A stretch of DNA of 64,000 nucleotides. Source: Prorocentrum cordatum (taxonomy: Eukaryota; Sar; Dinophyceae; Prorocentrales; Prorocentraceae). Positions 9,710-18,690 of the stretch are shown piece after piece. The stretch spans positions 62,001-126,000 of the forward strand of contig CAUYUJ010018738.1 in NCBI GenBank assembly GCA_963575745.1. Direction: 5' to 3'. A program made the position numbers and the translations under genes. Under the pieces are notes generated by a model. That model was not told the origin of the DNA, made no database searches, and saw only the letters and a list, made by a program, of their open reading frames with translations. Every line of letters starts with the position of its first letter. Position 1 is the stretch's first letter.

Positions 9710-11659
9710 ATGAGTTGGAACGTCTGGAGGGCAGGTAAAGACAAAACAACTCAAGTTATACAACGAATTCAAATCCATGGGAGAAGTGTTGCTTTGGTGG
9801 GCCCCCAGGAGTGCCTGCACCTTACCCAGAGTATCATTTCAAAAGAGGGATGGAGATTGTTGCGTAGTAAAGACAAGCTAGCGGGTTTCATGTTCCGAGT
9901 GAGTGTTCTTATTACATACACGGACAACCAGTCAAATCGGTCTGTGCTCATCGTTGTCGGCAAAATCATCGTTGTCTCGGCTTACTTTCCACATGGGGGG
10001 AGAAGGGATGCGGTGGCAGAGTTCAATGCCCTAGCCAACTTGGTGAGGGCGAAGATCCAGGCGGCACGTGTGCAGTTTGAGCAAGAAGGGGGGAAAGACT
10101 TTGAGGTGGCCATCTTGACAGATGCGAATGTTGAGTTGCCTGCACATGTACGGGGTGAAGGAGGAAAGGAGGTCACTGGAGGAGGTGTACGCACGGACTT
10201 GCAGGTGGGACAGGCGGTGGGAGGCTTCGAAACGGAGAGGACGAGGAGGAAACGTATGATGCGTGAAGCCCTAGTCGACCTTATTGTTGAGCTGGACCTT
10301 GTGGCGACGAACACGTTTCAGGAACGGCTCCCAACGCATTTCACTCGTGCACATAAGTTACCGCAGGTGCTCGATTACATCTTTGCTCCAGCGTGGTGGG
10401 GGGAGGCTAGAGTTCAGTGGCAGGACGTCAGGGACACAGGCAATGAGACGTCGGATCATGCAGCGGTGTTGCTGGAGTTGCCCGTGTCGATCCGCCCGGC
10501 CCCGAGAGCAAAAACGAGGCGACCCATGCGCCCCAAATGGGAGCCAGAGACCGAGCCAGGCCGCAGATTGTTCTCAGCCCAGAACTACGACAAGTTAGTG
10601 ACGGAGCGGGGGGAGGGAGACTACGTGCCACCAGGTAAGTTGTCCGAGGTGATGCTAGGTGCGGCGGAGGGGATCCCAACGAAGCAGATGATTCGAGAGG
10701 TGCCTCAGAAGTCAGATAAACACAAAGCCCTGGAAAGAGCCAAAAGGTTGAAACAACGGGAGGACGAGGAGGGGAGGAAAGAGATAAACCGACAGTTGAG
10801 AAAGGAAAAGAATGCCCTAAAGTGTGCCATGCTTAAGTATGCCAGCAGATCAAAGAAGAAAACCAGGACCGAGATGATCACTAAGTTAAACATCAATGGG
10901 AGGATGGAGGAGGATCAAACAAAATGGAGTTCGGCACTGTATGAGCATACCAAGGGGAAGTTTACGAATGAGCAGATCAGGAGGGAGACGGAGGAGGTGA
11001 TGGAGGAGCTCAGGGACCAGGCCCAGACGGACACCATCAGGTTGACTTTCGACTTTAGTGCGATGATGGATGCCAGATCCAGACTGTCGGTGGGCAAGCA
11101 GACGGGGGAGGACGGGATCACGGTTAGCATGCTGAAGACTCTAGGCTTCGGGAACCTTCAGGAGATATTTAAGACGTTTTCGGCGATATATGAGGGGCGG
11201 GAGCACACGCCAGAGGACTGGCGCAGGATAGTACTCACGCTCATCCCCAAGAGTGAGAAGATTACGAGTTTGGAGGATACCAGAGCGATTGCAGTTTCTT
11301 CATGCTTAACTAAGTGGTATTCGCTTTCCCTGGTTGTGGTCCTGGAGAGGTTCCTGGCCAAAAACTTGGATCCCGAGGTGAATGTATATGGGTTTATGTC
11401 TGGGAGAAAAACGACGGAGGTCACCTCGATGATTAAACATATCGGTAAACATGCCTCGATTTGGGGGAAGGGCCAGAGCTTTTGGCTCTGCAGTTGTGAT
11501 ATTCTGAAAGCGTACGATCACCTTCGACTTACGACATGTGTGAAAGCAATGAGAGAGCTGGGGGTTCCTTCTTCTTTTCAGTATGCTATCTTGGAGCCGA
11601 TGCTGAGAAACACGGCGACGGCAAATTTCCAGAGTACCCAGTGCGAAACAGTGCCGTGA
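9710..11659 (+). pseudogene. Retrotransposon ORF2, part 1: APE-type endonuclease and N-terminal half of reverse transcriptase
   Basis: Begins at the ATG of MSWNVWR. With the preceding TTG counted as residue 1, endonuclease motifs are SWNV (3-6), PQE (33-35), SAYFPHGG (91-98), TDAN (138-141, the GDFN position), LDYI (222-225) and TSDH (248-251). The metal- and DNA-binding residues of the APE/exonuclease III fold are therefore present. A basic coiled region (330-390) links to the RT. RT motifs follow: GEDGIT (467-472), LIPK (512-515), TRAIAVSS (525-532), YGFMSGR (561-567) and motif A, SCDILKAYDHL (596-606), with catalytic Asp 598. The frame is cut by TGA at 11,657, in the middle of the RT palm. 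Continuity of the domain beyond the stop shows this is a nonsense change, not a natural terminus. Confidence 0.92.
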
Positions 11660-13318
11660 GACACCTGTGTTAGGACGGGAGGGGTTGAGAGCCCCATCTT
11701 ATTTGTGCTAGTCACGATTGCAATGATTGGCCCGACAGTGCACTCGTGGAAAGAGAGGGGCCTCGGCTACAACATCGAGAGACCGAGGGCGTATGCAGAT
11801 TCGATCGAGGCTAAAGTTGGAGCCAGCTCTCGCACTATCGAAGGCTCCCAGGAGATGGAGGTACACCAGAGTATTAGTCATGCGATCTGGGCGGATAACT
11901 TTTTCATCTTCGCCCAAGGTGATCGACAGGAGGGAAAGAAGATGATTTCCACGATGATGAAGGAACTGACGATATCCATACGTGAATGGGGCTTCGAATG
12001 GAAACCCAGTTCGATTGAGTTAGCGACGTTTGGGGTAGACTTTGATGCAGATGCGTTGGAGATTCCAATCCCGACCAAATCTTTTGAACAAGGAGCGAAA
12101 AGACAGAGAACGGCGATCACATCTTTGGAATCAGCTGCGAGAATAACCCCATTGACAGGACCAACACCACTTCCTCATTCTTATATGCCAGCGTCAACAT
12201 CACTTCTCCATTCACAGTTGCCAGCGCCGCAATCACACCTTCATTCGTCATATCCGACAGCTACGCTGAGCAAGATATCCGACAGCTACGCTGAACAGAC
12301 ATATCAGACAGCTACGCTGAACAGAAACATGCCGGTTGCCCAATCGCCTTTGACAGCGCCAACGACATTTTCTTATGCACATTTGCCAGCGCCAATGCCA
12401 GGTGTTCATACTCGTGTGTCATCGTCGTCGTTAATAAGAGTGCCTGTTGTTCTTTCGCATTTGCCAGCGCCAACGGCTTCTCTCCATGCTCGTGTGTCTT
12501 CGTCGTCGTCGATGAGAGTGCCTGTTGTCTCAGCTTGTAGTGTGCAGCCTGTTGCCTCAGCTTGCAGTGTGCACGAATTGTCTGAGCATGCGGGTGCTGG
12601 TCAACCGATGACCGATCTGGCCTTGTCCCAGAATGGGGGTGCGGGCTCGTCCACCGACTTGGTGGAGACACTCTTCGTTCCGCGAGTGCAGGAGATTACC
12701 TTCTTGGGCGTTCGGCTGCACACTCGAATGAGGACACACTTGGATGTGCAGTATCGGATTCAGAAAGCTCAGCATGCGTCCTTTCAAGATATCAGTTTGT
12801 ATCGATGTCGGTCGGTGCCCTGGACGGTGAAATGGGATAAGTATGTGAGCAAAGTACAGAGCACCTTCTTGTGTAGTGTTGAAGGATCGAGTATCGACAA
12901 ATCGGCATTGCAGGATATTCACAAGTTTGAGGGACGCTGTTTGGTAAAAATAGTTGGTGTACGAAAAAAGATCATTGAAACATGGTTCAGCTTCAATGTC
13001 AGAGCATATAATCTTGCCAGGGAGAAGTTTCGTGAAAAACACGCCAGCCTGGTAGAGTTGTACTTGCAGAAACAATGGGAGTGGAATAAGGATTGTTGCT
13101 CGTTCTTGAAGACGGCGGACATCGCGACAGGTGCTGCTTGCAGTCAACAGAGTTCTGGAGCTTGGCGGGAATCAACAAGTGTGTGCCGCAGTTTTATGAC
13201 GGCAAGGTTGGCGATGTTCCATGGTATGAAACGTTGGACGGAGAGACGGGACTTGTACAATGAAGCGATCAGGGTGTTCAGTAAAAGCTGGAAGAACCCA
13301 GAAGTGTCAGAAAAATGA
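11660..13318 (+). pseudogene. Retrotransposon ORF2, part 2: C-terminal half of reverse transcriptase with long low-complexity insert
   Basis: Same frame as part 1. It opens with the RT motif B region TGGVESPILF at 11,675-11,704. Motif C is WADNFFIFA (11,888 onward): the first catalytic Asp is kept (GAT 11,894) but the second position is Asn (AAC 11,897) where most RTs have Asp. Motif D-like GFEWKPSS and motif E-like FLGVRL (about 12,704) bracket an insert of about 180 residues rich in Ser, Pro, Ala, Thr and His, where related RTs have a short loop. The thumb and connection follow (DVQYRIQKAQHASFQDISLY through VGVRKKIIETWF). The open part ends at TGA 13,316, and the frame continues beyond it. 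The RT is probably inactive in this copy, mainly because of the stops. Confidence 0.85.
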
Positions 13319-14153
13319 CGGAGGATTGATTGCCAGGCAATGGGTCAGACATCGTGGCACGCGACATTTGAAAGTTTTCGGGGAGATGAGTATTGGAAAC
13401 ACTTGACACATGATGAGGAGACGCGGAAAGCATGGATTGAGCATATCAAACAGAGGACGGGACTTGCATTCGATCGACATTTTAAGCAGGAGAAAGAAAG
13501 GCGAGTGGGACCAAACACTTGGGAGGAGGAGGAGGCACCAACACGGGCGGAGAACACAAAACAGGCCAAGAGGCTCGCACATGTTTTCGCGACGATGACG
13601 GACTGGTGGGAGTACGAACAGGGGCTTGCACGAGGGTTGCCAGTAGAGATCCAGGGAGATAACATGGCCACGATCCAGTGGTTAAACGGGGAGTGGAAGA
13701 TACAAAACCGAACATATGCCAGACAGATTGCCGGAATACAAAATGAGTTTCACGAGTTGCATGAAGAGTTCAACGTTGTCGGAGCCACGGTCGGAGGAGA
13801 CATAGGGAAGCATGTCTATCGGGAGGGAAATCAGAGGGCAGATGAATTAACTCACATTGCACGCGTCAGAGATATAGAGTATGATAGGACACACGAGCTA
13901 CAGGAGTATGACCTCTATGCCCTTCGGGGCGCTTTCGACGGTGGAGTCGATAAGGATAAAGCAGGAGCAGGTTGGTGGCTGGAGGGATTGATCAAAGCAT
14001 CGGCATCTCATTCAATATATGGGAGCTTTGCCTTTCTGGATAGACCACAATGGGTGCTGATCAAATCGAAGGCGTTTGGCCTTCCCCCTCAATATTCTGC
14101 CATGAACGCTGAATTCGAAGCTTTATCGAGCCTCTGCGAGGCCATCTTTAGTG

Positions 14154-14180
14154 TAACCCGTAACTTCGCCCGTAGGGTTA
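14154..14180 (+). other. Inverted repeat near retrotransposon 3' end
   Basis: TAACCC (14,154-14,159) and GGGTTA (14,175-14,180) can pair over a 15-nt loop. Together with the next hairpin it lies within the last 90 nt of the element, where LINE reverse transcriptases often bind their RNA. Confidence 0.3.
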
Positions 14181-14199
14181 AGCTGAAGAAACGACCTGT

Positions 14200-14216
14200 G
14201 GCTGCTTTTGGCAGCC
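14200..14216 (+). other. 3'-terminal stem-loop of the retrotransposon
   Basis: A perfect 6-bp stem, GGCTGC/GCAGCC, closes a TTTTG loop immediately before the TAG stop. It overlaps the codons for the last residues, so the RNA structure and the C terminus share sequence. A role in RT recognition of the RNA is inferred from other LINEs. Confidence 0.45.
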
Positions 14217-14221
14217 GTTAG

Positions 14222-14243
14222 ACAGACCGCAAAAGGCAAAAAA
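14222..14243 (+). other. A-rich 3' tail of the retrotransposon
   Basis: After the stop, ACAGACCGCAAAAGGCAAAA and two further A's lead directly into hairpin-module sequence. The tail is short and impure, not a long poly(A). Confidence 0.55.
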
Positions 14244-14276
14244 GGAAGGTTGACGGTTTACCGCCGGCGCCCAGTT
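14242..14276 (+). repeat. 35-bp direct repeat, right copy; half hairpin without its left arm
   Basis: Starts directly after the A-rich tail and lacks the left hairpin arm and the inverted repeat, so the element meets the hairpin within its loop. Identity with the left copy stops at CAGTT, the usual module boundary, after which an HM-B start follows. Confidence 0.6.
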
Positions 14277-14298
14277 CGGGCGCAGGGTGGAGTTAGTA
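14277..14298 (+). repeat. HM-B 5' fragment
   Basis: CGGGCGCAGGGTGGAGTTAG is cut after GTTAGT by the start of an HM-C module. Confidence 0.55.
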
Positions 14299-15131
14299 AC
14301 TCGTAGAGCTTCCCTTAGCAAGTTATTGCTGGAAGCTTAAGAGTAATTCCGGCGCGCTGGAGAGCTAGTTGGCAAGAAAAATCTCGACGGACCTTTTGGT
14401 GACTTTTGGTCGGTTGAAAATTTTGTTCTCGAAATTTGAACATTCGTTAGAGCTCTAGTATTTTTCCCCGTGATATTCGATCTTATTCCCGCTCGCCGTC
14501 TTGATCTCAGCTCGATCGGGTACCTTTTACTGCCAAAAAGCAGGCAGGCGGGATCGCCCGTTTCGGGTCATCTTGTCACGCGGTGACGGTTTTCGCAAGA
14601 TAACTCGAGCTTCTGGACAGCTACAGAGCTGGTCAGCACAGCTAGTCGACTTAGAATGATCAGACGCGTTCGCCTGTTGAACCCAGAGGTCTGAACTCGG
14701 TCTGCTAGCCGAGCTAGGTCCGCAAACATATTCGTATTATTCGAGTCATTTTGACAGACGCTTTGGGTTTACTGTAATTAACTCGAGCTAAAGGACAGCT
14801 ACAGAGCTGATGCGTACAGAATCTGATCCAGAATTATCAGTGGCCGTTGTCTTTTGAATCCAGAGCTTTGAACTCGGTCTGCTGCCCGATTCGGGCTGTA
14901 GGGGGGCTGCATGGCTTCAGTCACTGGAATCGATTCGGAGACATCAGGCGCGTCCGCCTTTCGAATCCAGAGCTCCGAACTCTGTCTGCTGCCTGAACTA
15001 GGTCCGCGAAACTATTCGTATTATTCGTATTGTTCGAGTCATCCTGAGAGATGCTGTCGGTTTCCTGCACTTAACTCGGGCTGTAGGAGGGCTGCAGGGC
15101 TGGTTATCACAGGAATCGATTCAGAGACATG
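14299..15131 (+). repeat. HM-C module, 3' truncated
   Basis: Opens with the 5' inverted repeat ACTCGTAGAGCTTCC, then about four monomers, and is cut at ATTCAGAGACATG by the next inverted repeat. Confidence 0.7.
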
Positions 15132-15145
15132 ACTCGTAGAGCTTA
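15132..15145 (+). repeat. Orphan 5' inverted repeat
   Basis: ACTCGTAGAGCTTA stands alone directly before a second, complete copy, as if two module starts were stacked. Confidence 0.55.
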
Positions 15146-16319
15146 ACTCGTAGAGCTTCCCTTAGCAAGTTATTGCTGGAAGCTTAAGAGTAATTCCGGC
15201 GCGCTGGAGAGCTAGTTGGCAAGAACAATCTCGACGGACCTTTTGGTGACTTTTGGTCGGTTGAAAATTTTGTTCTCGAAATTTGAACATTCGTTAGAGC
15301 TCTAGTATTTTTCCCATGATATTCGATCTTATTCCCGCTCGCCATCTTGATCTCAGCTCGATCGGGTACCTTTTACTGCCAAAAAGCAGGCAGGCGGGAT
15401 CGGCCGTTTCGAGTCATCTTGATACGCGCTGTCGGTTTTCTGAACATAACTCGAGCTTCAGGACAGCTACAGGGCCAGTAAGCACAGCTAATCGATGTAG
15501 AATGATCAGGCGCGTTCGCCTGTTGAACCCAGAGGCCTGAACTCGGTCTGCTAGCCGAGCTAGGTTCAAAAACCTATTCGTATCATTCGAGTCATCTTGA
15601 CAAACACTCTCGGTATTTTGTGCTTAACTCGAGCTGTAGGGGAGCTACAGAGCTCATAGTCACAGTAATCGATAGGGAATCATCAGGCGCGTTCGTCTGT
15701 TGAATCGAGAGCTCTGAACTCGCCCTGCTGCCCGAGCTAGAATCGCGAAACTATTCGTATTGTTCGAATCATCTGAAGAGGTACTGTCGCTTTCTAAACT
15801 TAACTCGCGCTGTAGGGGGCTACAGTGCTGGTGGGGACAGCAATCGATTTGGAGACATCAGGCGCGTCCGCCTGTGGAAGCCAGAGCTTGGAACTCGGCC
15901 TCCTGCCTGAACTCGGTCCGCGAACCTGTTCGTATTGTTCGAGTCATCCTGAAAGATGCTGTCGGTTTTCTGCACTTAACTCGGGCTGTAGGGGAGCTGC
16001 AGGGCTGGTAATCACAGGAATCGATTCGGATACATCAGACGCGTCCGCCTGTCGCATTCAGAGGCCTGAATTCGGTCTGATACTCGAGCTGGGTTTAGGA
16101 AACTATTCGTTTTGTTTGAGTTATCTTCAGAGGTGCTGTTGATTAGCGCGCGTAACTCGGGCTGTAGCAGAGCTACAGAGCTCGTACAGAAGACAATCGA
16201 GAAGCATCAGGGGGCGTTCGGCTGTTGCATCGAGAGGTCTGAAATCGCTTGGGCTGAAAAACTATTCGTTCTCTGCAATTTATTTTCTACATTATATATT
16301 GTCAGGAAGCTCTACGAGT
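15146..16319 (+). mobile_element. Complete HM-C module with perfect 15-bp terminal inverted repeats
   Basis: ACTCGTAGAGCTTCC (15,146-15,160) and GGAAGCTCTACGAGT (16,305-16,319) are exact reverse complements. Between them lie a conserved 250-bp leader and about five degenerate monomers. No coding capacity is seen. This is the best-defined HM-C unit (1,174 bp). Confidence 0.7.
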
Positions 16320-16364
16320 CCCCCGGCGGTAAGAAAGGTTGACGGCTTACCGCCGGCGCCCAGT
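16309..16364 (+). repeat. Hairpin repeat 13
   Basis: GGCGGTAAG/CTTACCGCC; here the C in the right arm extends pairing to the G that follows GTAA. Confidence 0.8.
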
Positions 16365-16815
16365 TGGCCGACCCGAGCTTAAGAGACAATATGGTAGCTT
16401 TGAGTCGGTTTTGCAATCTTGGTGCAAAATTTTGAAGTTTGTTTTCGGAACCGGTAATTTTCTCATCTGTAGTCGGTTGTGCCGCGTCTGCCAGTGAATT
16501 CTCAGGTATGTATCTGCAATATTACTATCGAAAGACTTGAGGAACCGTCGGCCGTTTCCCGCATCTTGACACGCGTCGACAAATTTCTGTCTTCTCAAGA
16601 TTCAGGAGAGGTATAGAACTGCTACTTACAGAAACCGAGTAAGAATCATCGGGCGCGTTTGTCTGTTCGATCGAGAGGTCTGAACTTGATCTGCCACTCG
16701 AGCTAGATACTCGAAACTATTCGTATTATACGAGTGATTTAAGAGCTATCGGTTCCCCAGCTCACGCGTGAGACACCTTCCCCCCTGTGTTCCATGCAGC
16801 GTCGTGCAGACAAGA
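16365..16815 (+). repeat. HM-B-like module
   Basis: Starts TGGCCGACCCGAGCTTAAGA, the same sequence that abuts the LINE 5' end, and ends CGTCGTGCAGACAAGAGC. Confidence 0.65.
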
Positions 16816-16870
16816 GCTGTACGAGGCTCCCGGCGGTAACCTGGTTGACGGTTTACCGCCGGCTCCCAGT
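16816..16870 (+). repeat. Hairpin repeat 14
   Basis: GGCGGTAACC/GGTTTACCGCC, perfectly paired; preceded by a mutated AGCTGTACGAG. Confidence 0.8.
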
Positions 16871-17797
16871 GCAAACTTTAAGTCGGTTGGACGGAATGTG
16901 TGAGAGATTTGAACATTCGTTTTAAGAACCGGTATTTTTCGCACCTGCAGTGGGTCGCGCCGCGTCTGCCAATGAATTTTCAGGTCCGTAGCTTCAGTAT
17001 TACTGTCAAAACACTTGGCGGAACCGTCGTTGGGTGACAACTAAAAAAAAATACTTTTTCGAGTTTTCAGCTCGGGTAACAGAAAATCTCCTGCCACATA
17101 TTGTAAGCAGCGAACATCTCCTGCCACTTTTGGTCGGTTGAAAATTCTTTTCTCGAAATTCAACAATTCGTTGATCTCTAGTATTTCTTCCCGTGAGATT
17201 CGATCTTAATCCCGCTCGTCATCTTGATCCCAGCTTGATCGAGTACCTTTTACTGCCAAAAAGCACTCTGGCGGGATCGGTCGTTTCGAGTCATCTTGAT
17301 TCGCGCTGTCGGTATAGTGAACTTAGCTCGCGATATCAGACAGCTACAGAGCTGTTGAGCAGAGCTAATGGATTCAGAATGATCATGCGCGTTCGGCTGT
17401 TCGAACCAGAGGTCTGAACTCGGTCTGCTAGCCGAGCTAGGTCCGCAAACCTTTTATTCGAGTCATCTTGACAGGCGCTCTTGGTTTTCTATGCTTAACT
17501 CGAGCTACAGGACAGTTACAGGACTGATACCTACATAAATCGATGAAGAATCATCAGAGCTCTCAACTCGGTTTAATACTCGAGCTGGGTTGCCAAACTA
17601 TTCGTTTTCTTGGAGTCATCTTGAGAGGTGCTGTCGATTGACGCTCGTAACTCGGGCTGTAGGAGAGCTACAGAGCTCGTACAGAAGACAATCTAGAAGC
17701 ATCGGGGGGCGTTTGGCTGTTCCATCGAGAGGTCTGAAATCGCTTGCGCTGAAAACCTGTTCGCTGCAATTTTCTTGGAATCATATATTGTCAGGAA
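16871..17797 (+). repeat. HM-B fragment joined to HM-C module
   Basis: HM-B body to about 17,110 (ATTGTAAGCAGCG), then HM-C leader (CTTTTGGTCGGTTGAAAAT) and about three monomers. Confidence 0.65.
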
Positions 17798-17853
17798 GCT
17801 CTACGAGTCCTCCGGCGGTAAGAAAGGTTGACGGTTTACCGCCGGCGCCGAGT
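17798..17853 (+). repeat. Hairpin repeat 15
   Basis: CCGGCGGTAA/TTTACCGCCGG; ends GAGT in place of CAGT. Confidence 0.8.
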
Positions 17854-18108
17854 TGGTCGACCCGGCGAGAAAGAACAAGGTGATAACTTTTGGGTGGTTT
17901 TGCGAATATTTATTTTGAGAAAGCAGATTTTTTGCACCTGTAGTGGGATAAGACGCGTCTGCCAGTAAATTTTCAGGTCCGTGGGTGCAGTATTACTATC
18001 AAAACACCGACGATGGATCAAAACAGAAAAACACGATTTTTCGATTTTTCCGTTTCTCGCTCCAGAAGCTTTCTTCATGTGTTCTGCGAAAAGCAGTGTA
18101 AGGAAAGA
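17854..18108 (+). repeat. HM-B-like module (shortened)
   Basis: Carries GATTTTTTGCACCTGTAGTG and ATTACTATCAAAACACC; same subtype as the nested inverted module. Confidence 0.65.
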
Positions 18109-18163
18109 GCTCTACGAGGGTCCCGGCGGTAACCTGGTTGACGGTTTACCGCCGGTTTCCAGT
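18109..18163 (+). repeat. Hairpin repeat 16
   Basis: CCGGCGGTAACC/GGTTTACCGCCGG, perfect. Confidence 0.8.
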
Positions 18164-18641
18164 TGCTCTCCAGGTTTTGGACGCTACCATTGAAAGATTT
18201 ACCTCGTAGAGCTCCTCGTTATCGATGAGCTACAGGAATTCCGGCGCGGGCTGGAGCTAGTAATTCGTAGAGCTTCCCTTAGCAAGTGATTGCTGGAAGC
18301 TTAAGAGTAATTCCGGGGCGCTGGAGAGCTAGTTGGCAAGGAAAGAATTCCGGCGCGGGGTGGAGCTAGTTGGCCCACCCGGCCGAGGCGGACTTTCGGG
18401 TGGTTTTGCGAATGTTTGAAAGATATTTGACAATTTATTTTGAGAAAGTAGATTTTTCGCATCTGTAAACAACTATGAGGGCCTCTCTGTCTTTGTATGA
18501 GCTCTGTAGGCGCACTTTTACTCAAAACACTTGGCGGAACCATCTTCATGTCGACACGAAAAAAACATTTTCTCTTTTTTTCCGAGAAATGCTTCCAGAA
18601 GCGCTCTCTCTCGACTCTGAGCACTTTTACGCGTGAAATGA
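18164..18641 (+). repeat. Stacked module fragments ending in HM-A-like body
   Basis: In order: an unassigned 35 bp, an HM-B start (ACCTCGTAGAGCTC at 18,201), an HM-C start (ATTCGTAGAGCTTCC at about 18,261), then a second HM-B/HM-A start and an HM-A-like body. Confidence 0.6.
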
Positions 18642-18690
18642 GCTCTACGAGGTTCCCGGCGGTGACCAGGTTGACGGTTCACCGCCGGGA
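18642..18690 (+). repeat. Hairpin repeat 17 (GTGA/TCAC stem, CAGT end missing)
   Basis: GGCGGTGACC/GGTTCACCGCC, paired. The terminal CAGT is lost and the next HM-C module joins at GGAACCTTTGGCA. Confidence 0.75.

Larger units (their letters stand above)
13319..14221 (+). pseudogene. Retrotransposon ORF2, part 3: RNase H-like segments
   Basis: Continues the ORF2 frame after the third TGA to the final TAG at 14,219 (ATG at 13,340, 293 residues). Counting from that ATG, residues 104-115 (IQGDNMATIQWL) resemble the RNase H strand carrying the third catalytic Asp, and 160-172 (YREGNQRADELTH) the last catalytic Asp motif. Only after these come AFDGGVDKDKAGAG (198-211), resembling the first catalytic Asp motif, and NAEFEAL (256-262), resembling the catalytic Glu helix. 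The two halves are thus in swapped order, a layout I associate with dinoflagellate LINEs. The basic C terminus (RRVKLKKRP) precedes the stop, and the 3' UTR is only about 20 nt. Confidence 0.75.
8163..14243 (+). mobile_element. LINE-type (non-LTR) retrotransposon, near full length, with relict spliced leaders
   Basis: The element runs from tandem spliced-leader-like repeats, through a coiled-coil ORF1 and an endonuclease/reverse transcriptase/RNase H ORF2, to a 22-nt A-rich tail. It would move by target-primed reverse transcription: the APE-type endonuclease nicks the target and the RT copies the RNA from the nick. No LTRs are seen. All coding parts lie in one frame, broken only by TGA at 9,671, 11,657 and 13,316. 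It sits inside the hairpin-module mosaic, and the host sequence on its left (TTGGCCGACCCGAGCTTAAG) recurs at 16,364-16,383, which defines the 5' junction near 8,162. The order EN-RT-RNase H and the FDGG-type RNase H segment resemble elements I know from dinoflagellate genomes; assignment to a named clade needs a phylogeny. Confidence 0.9.

Noticed and set aside
10284-10598. Smaller ORFs overlapping the retrotransposon in other frames
   Set aside because: They are shadows of the endonuclease/RT frame, which has recognisable motifs throughout.
8348-14221. Reassignment of TGA as a sense codon in this organism
   Set aside because: TGG is used freely for Trp in the element and only three TGA occur in 5.9 kb; CpG decay is simpler. 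Kept as a testable alternative only.
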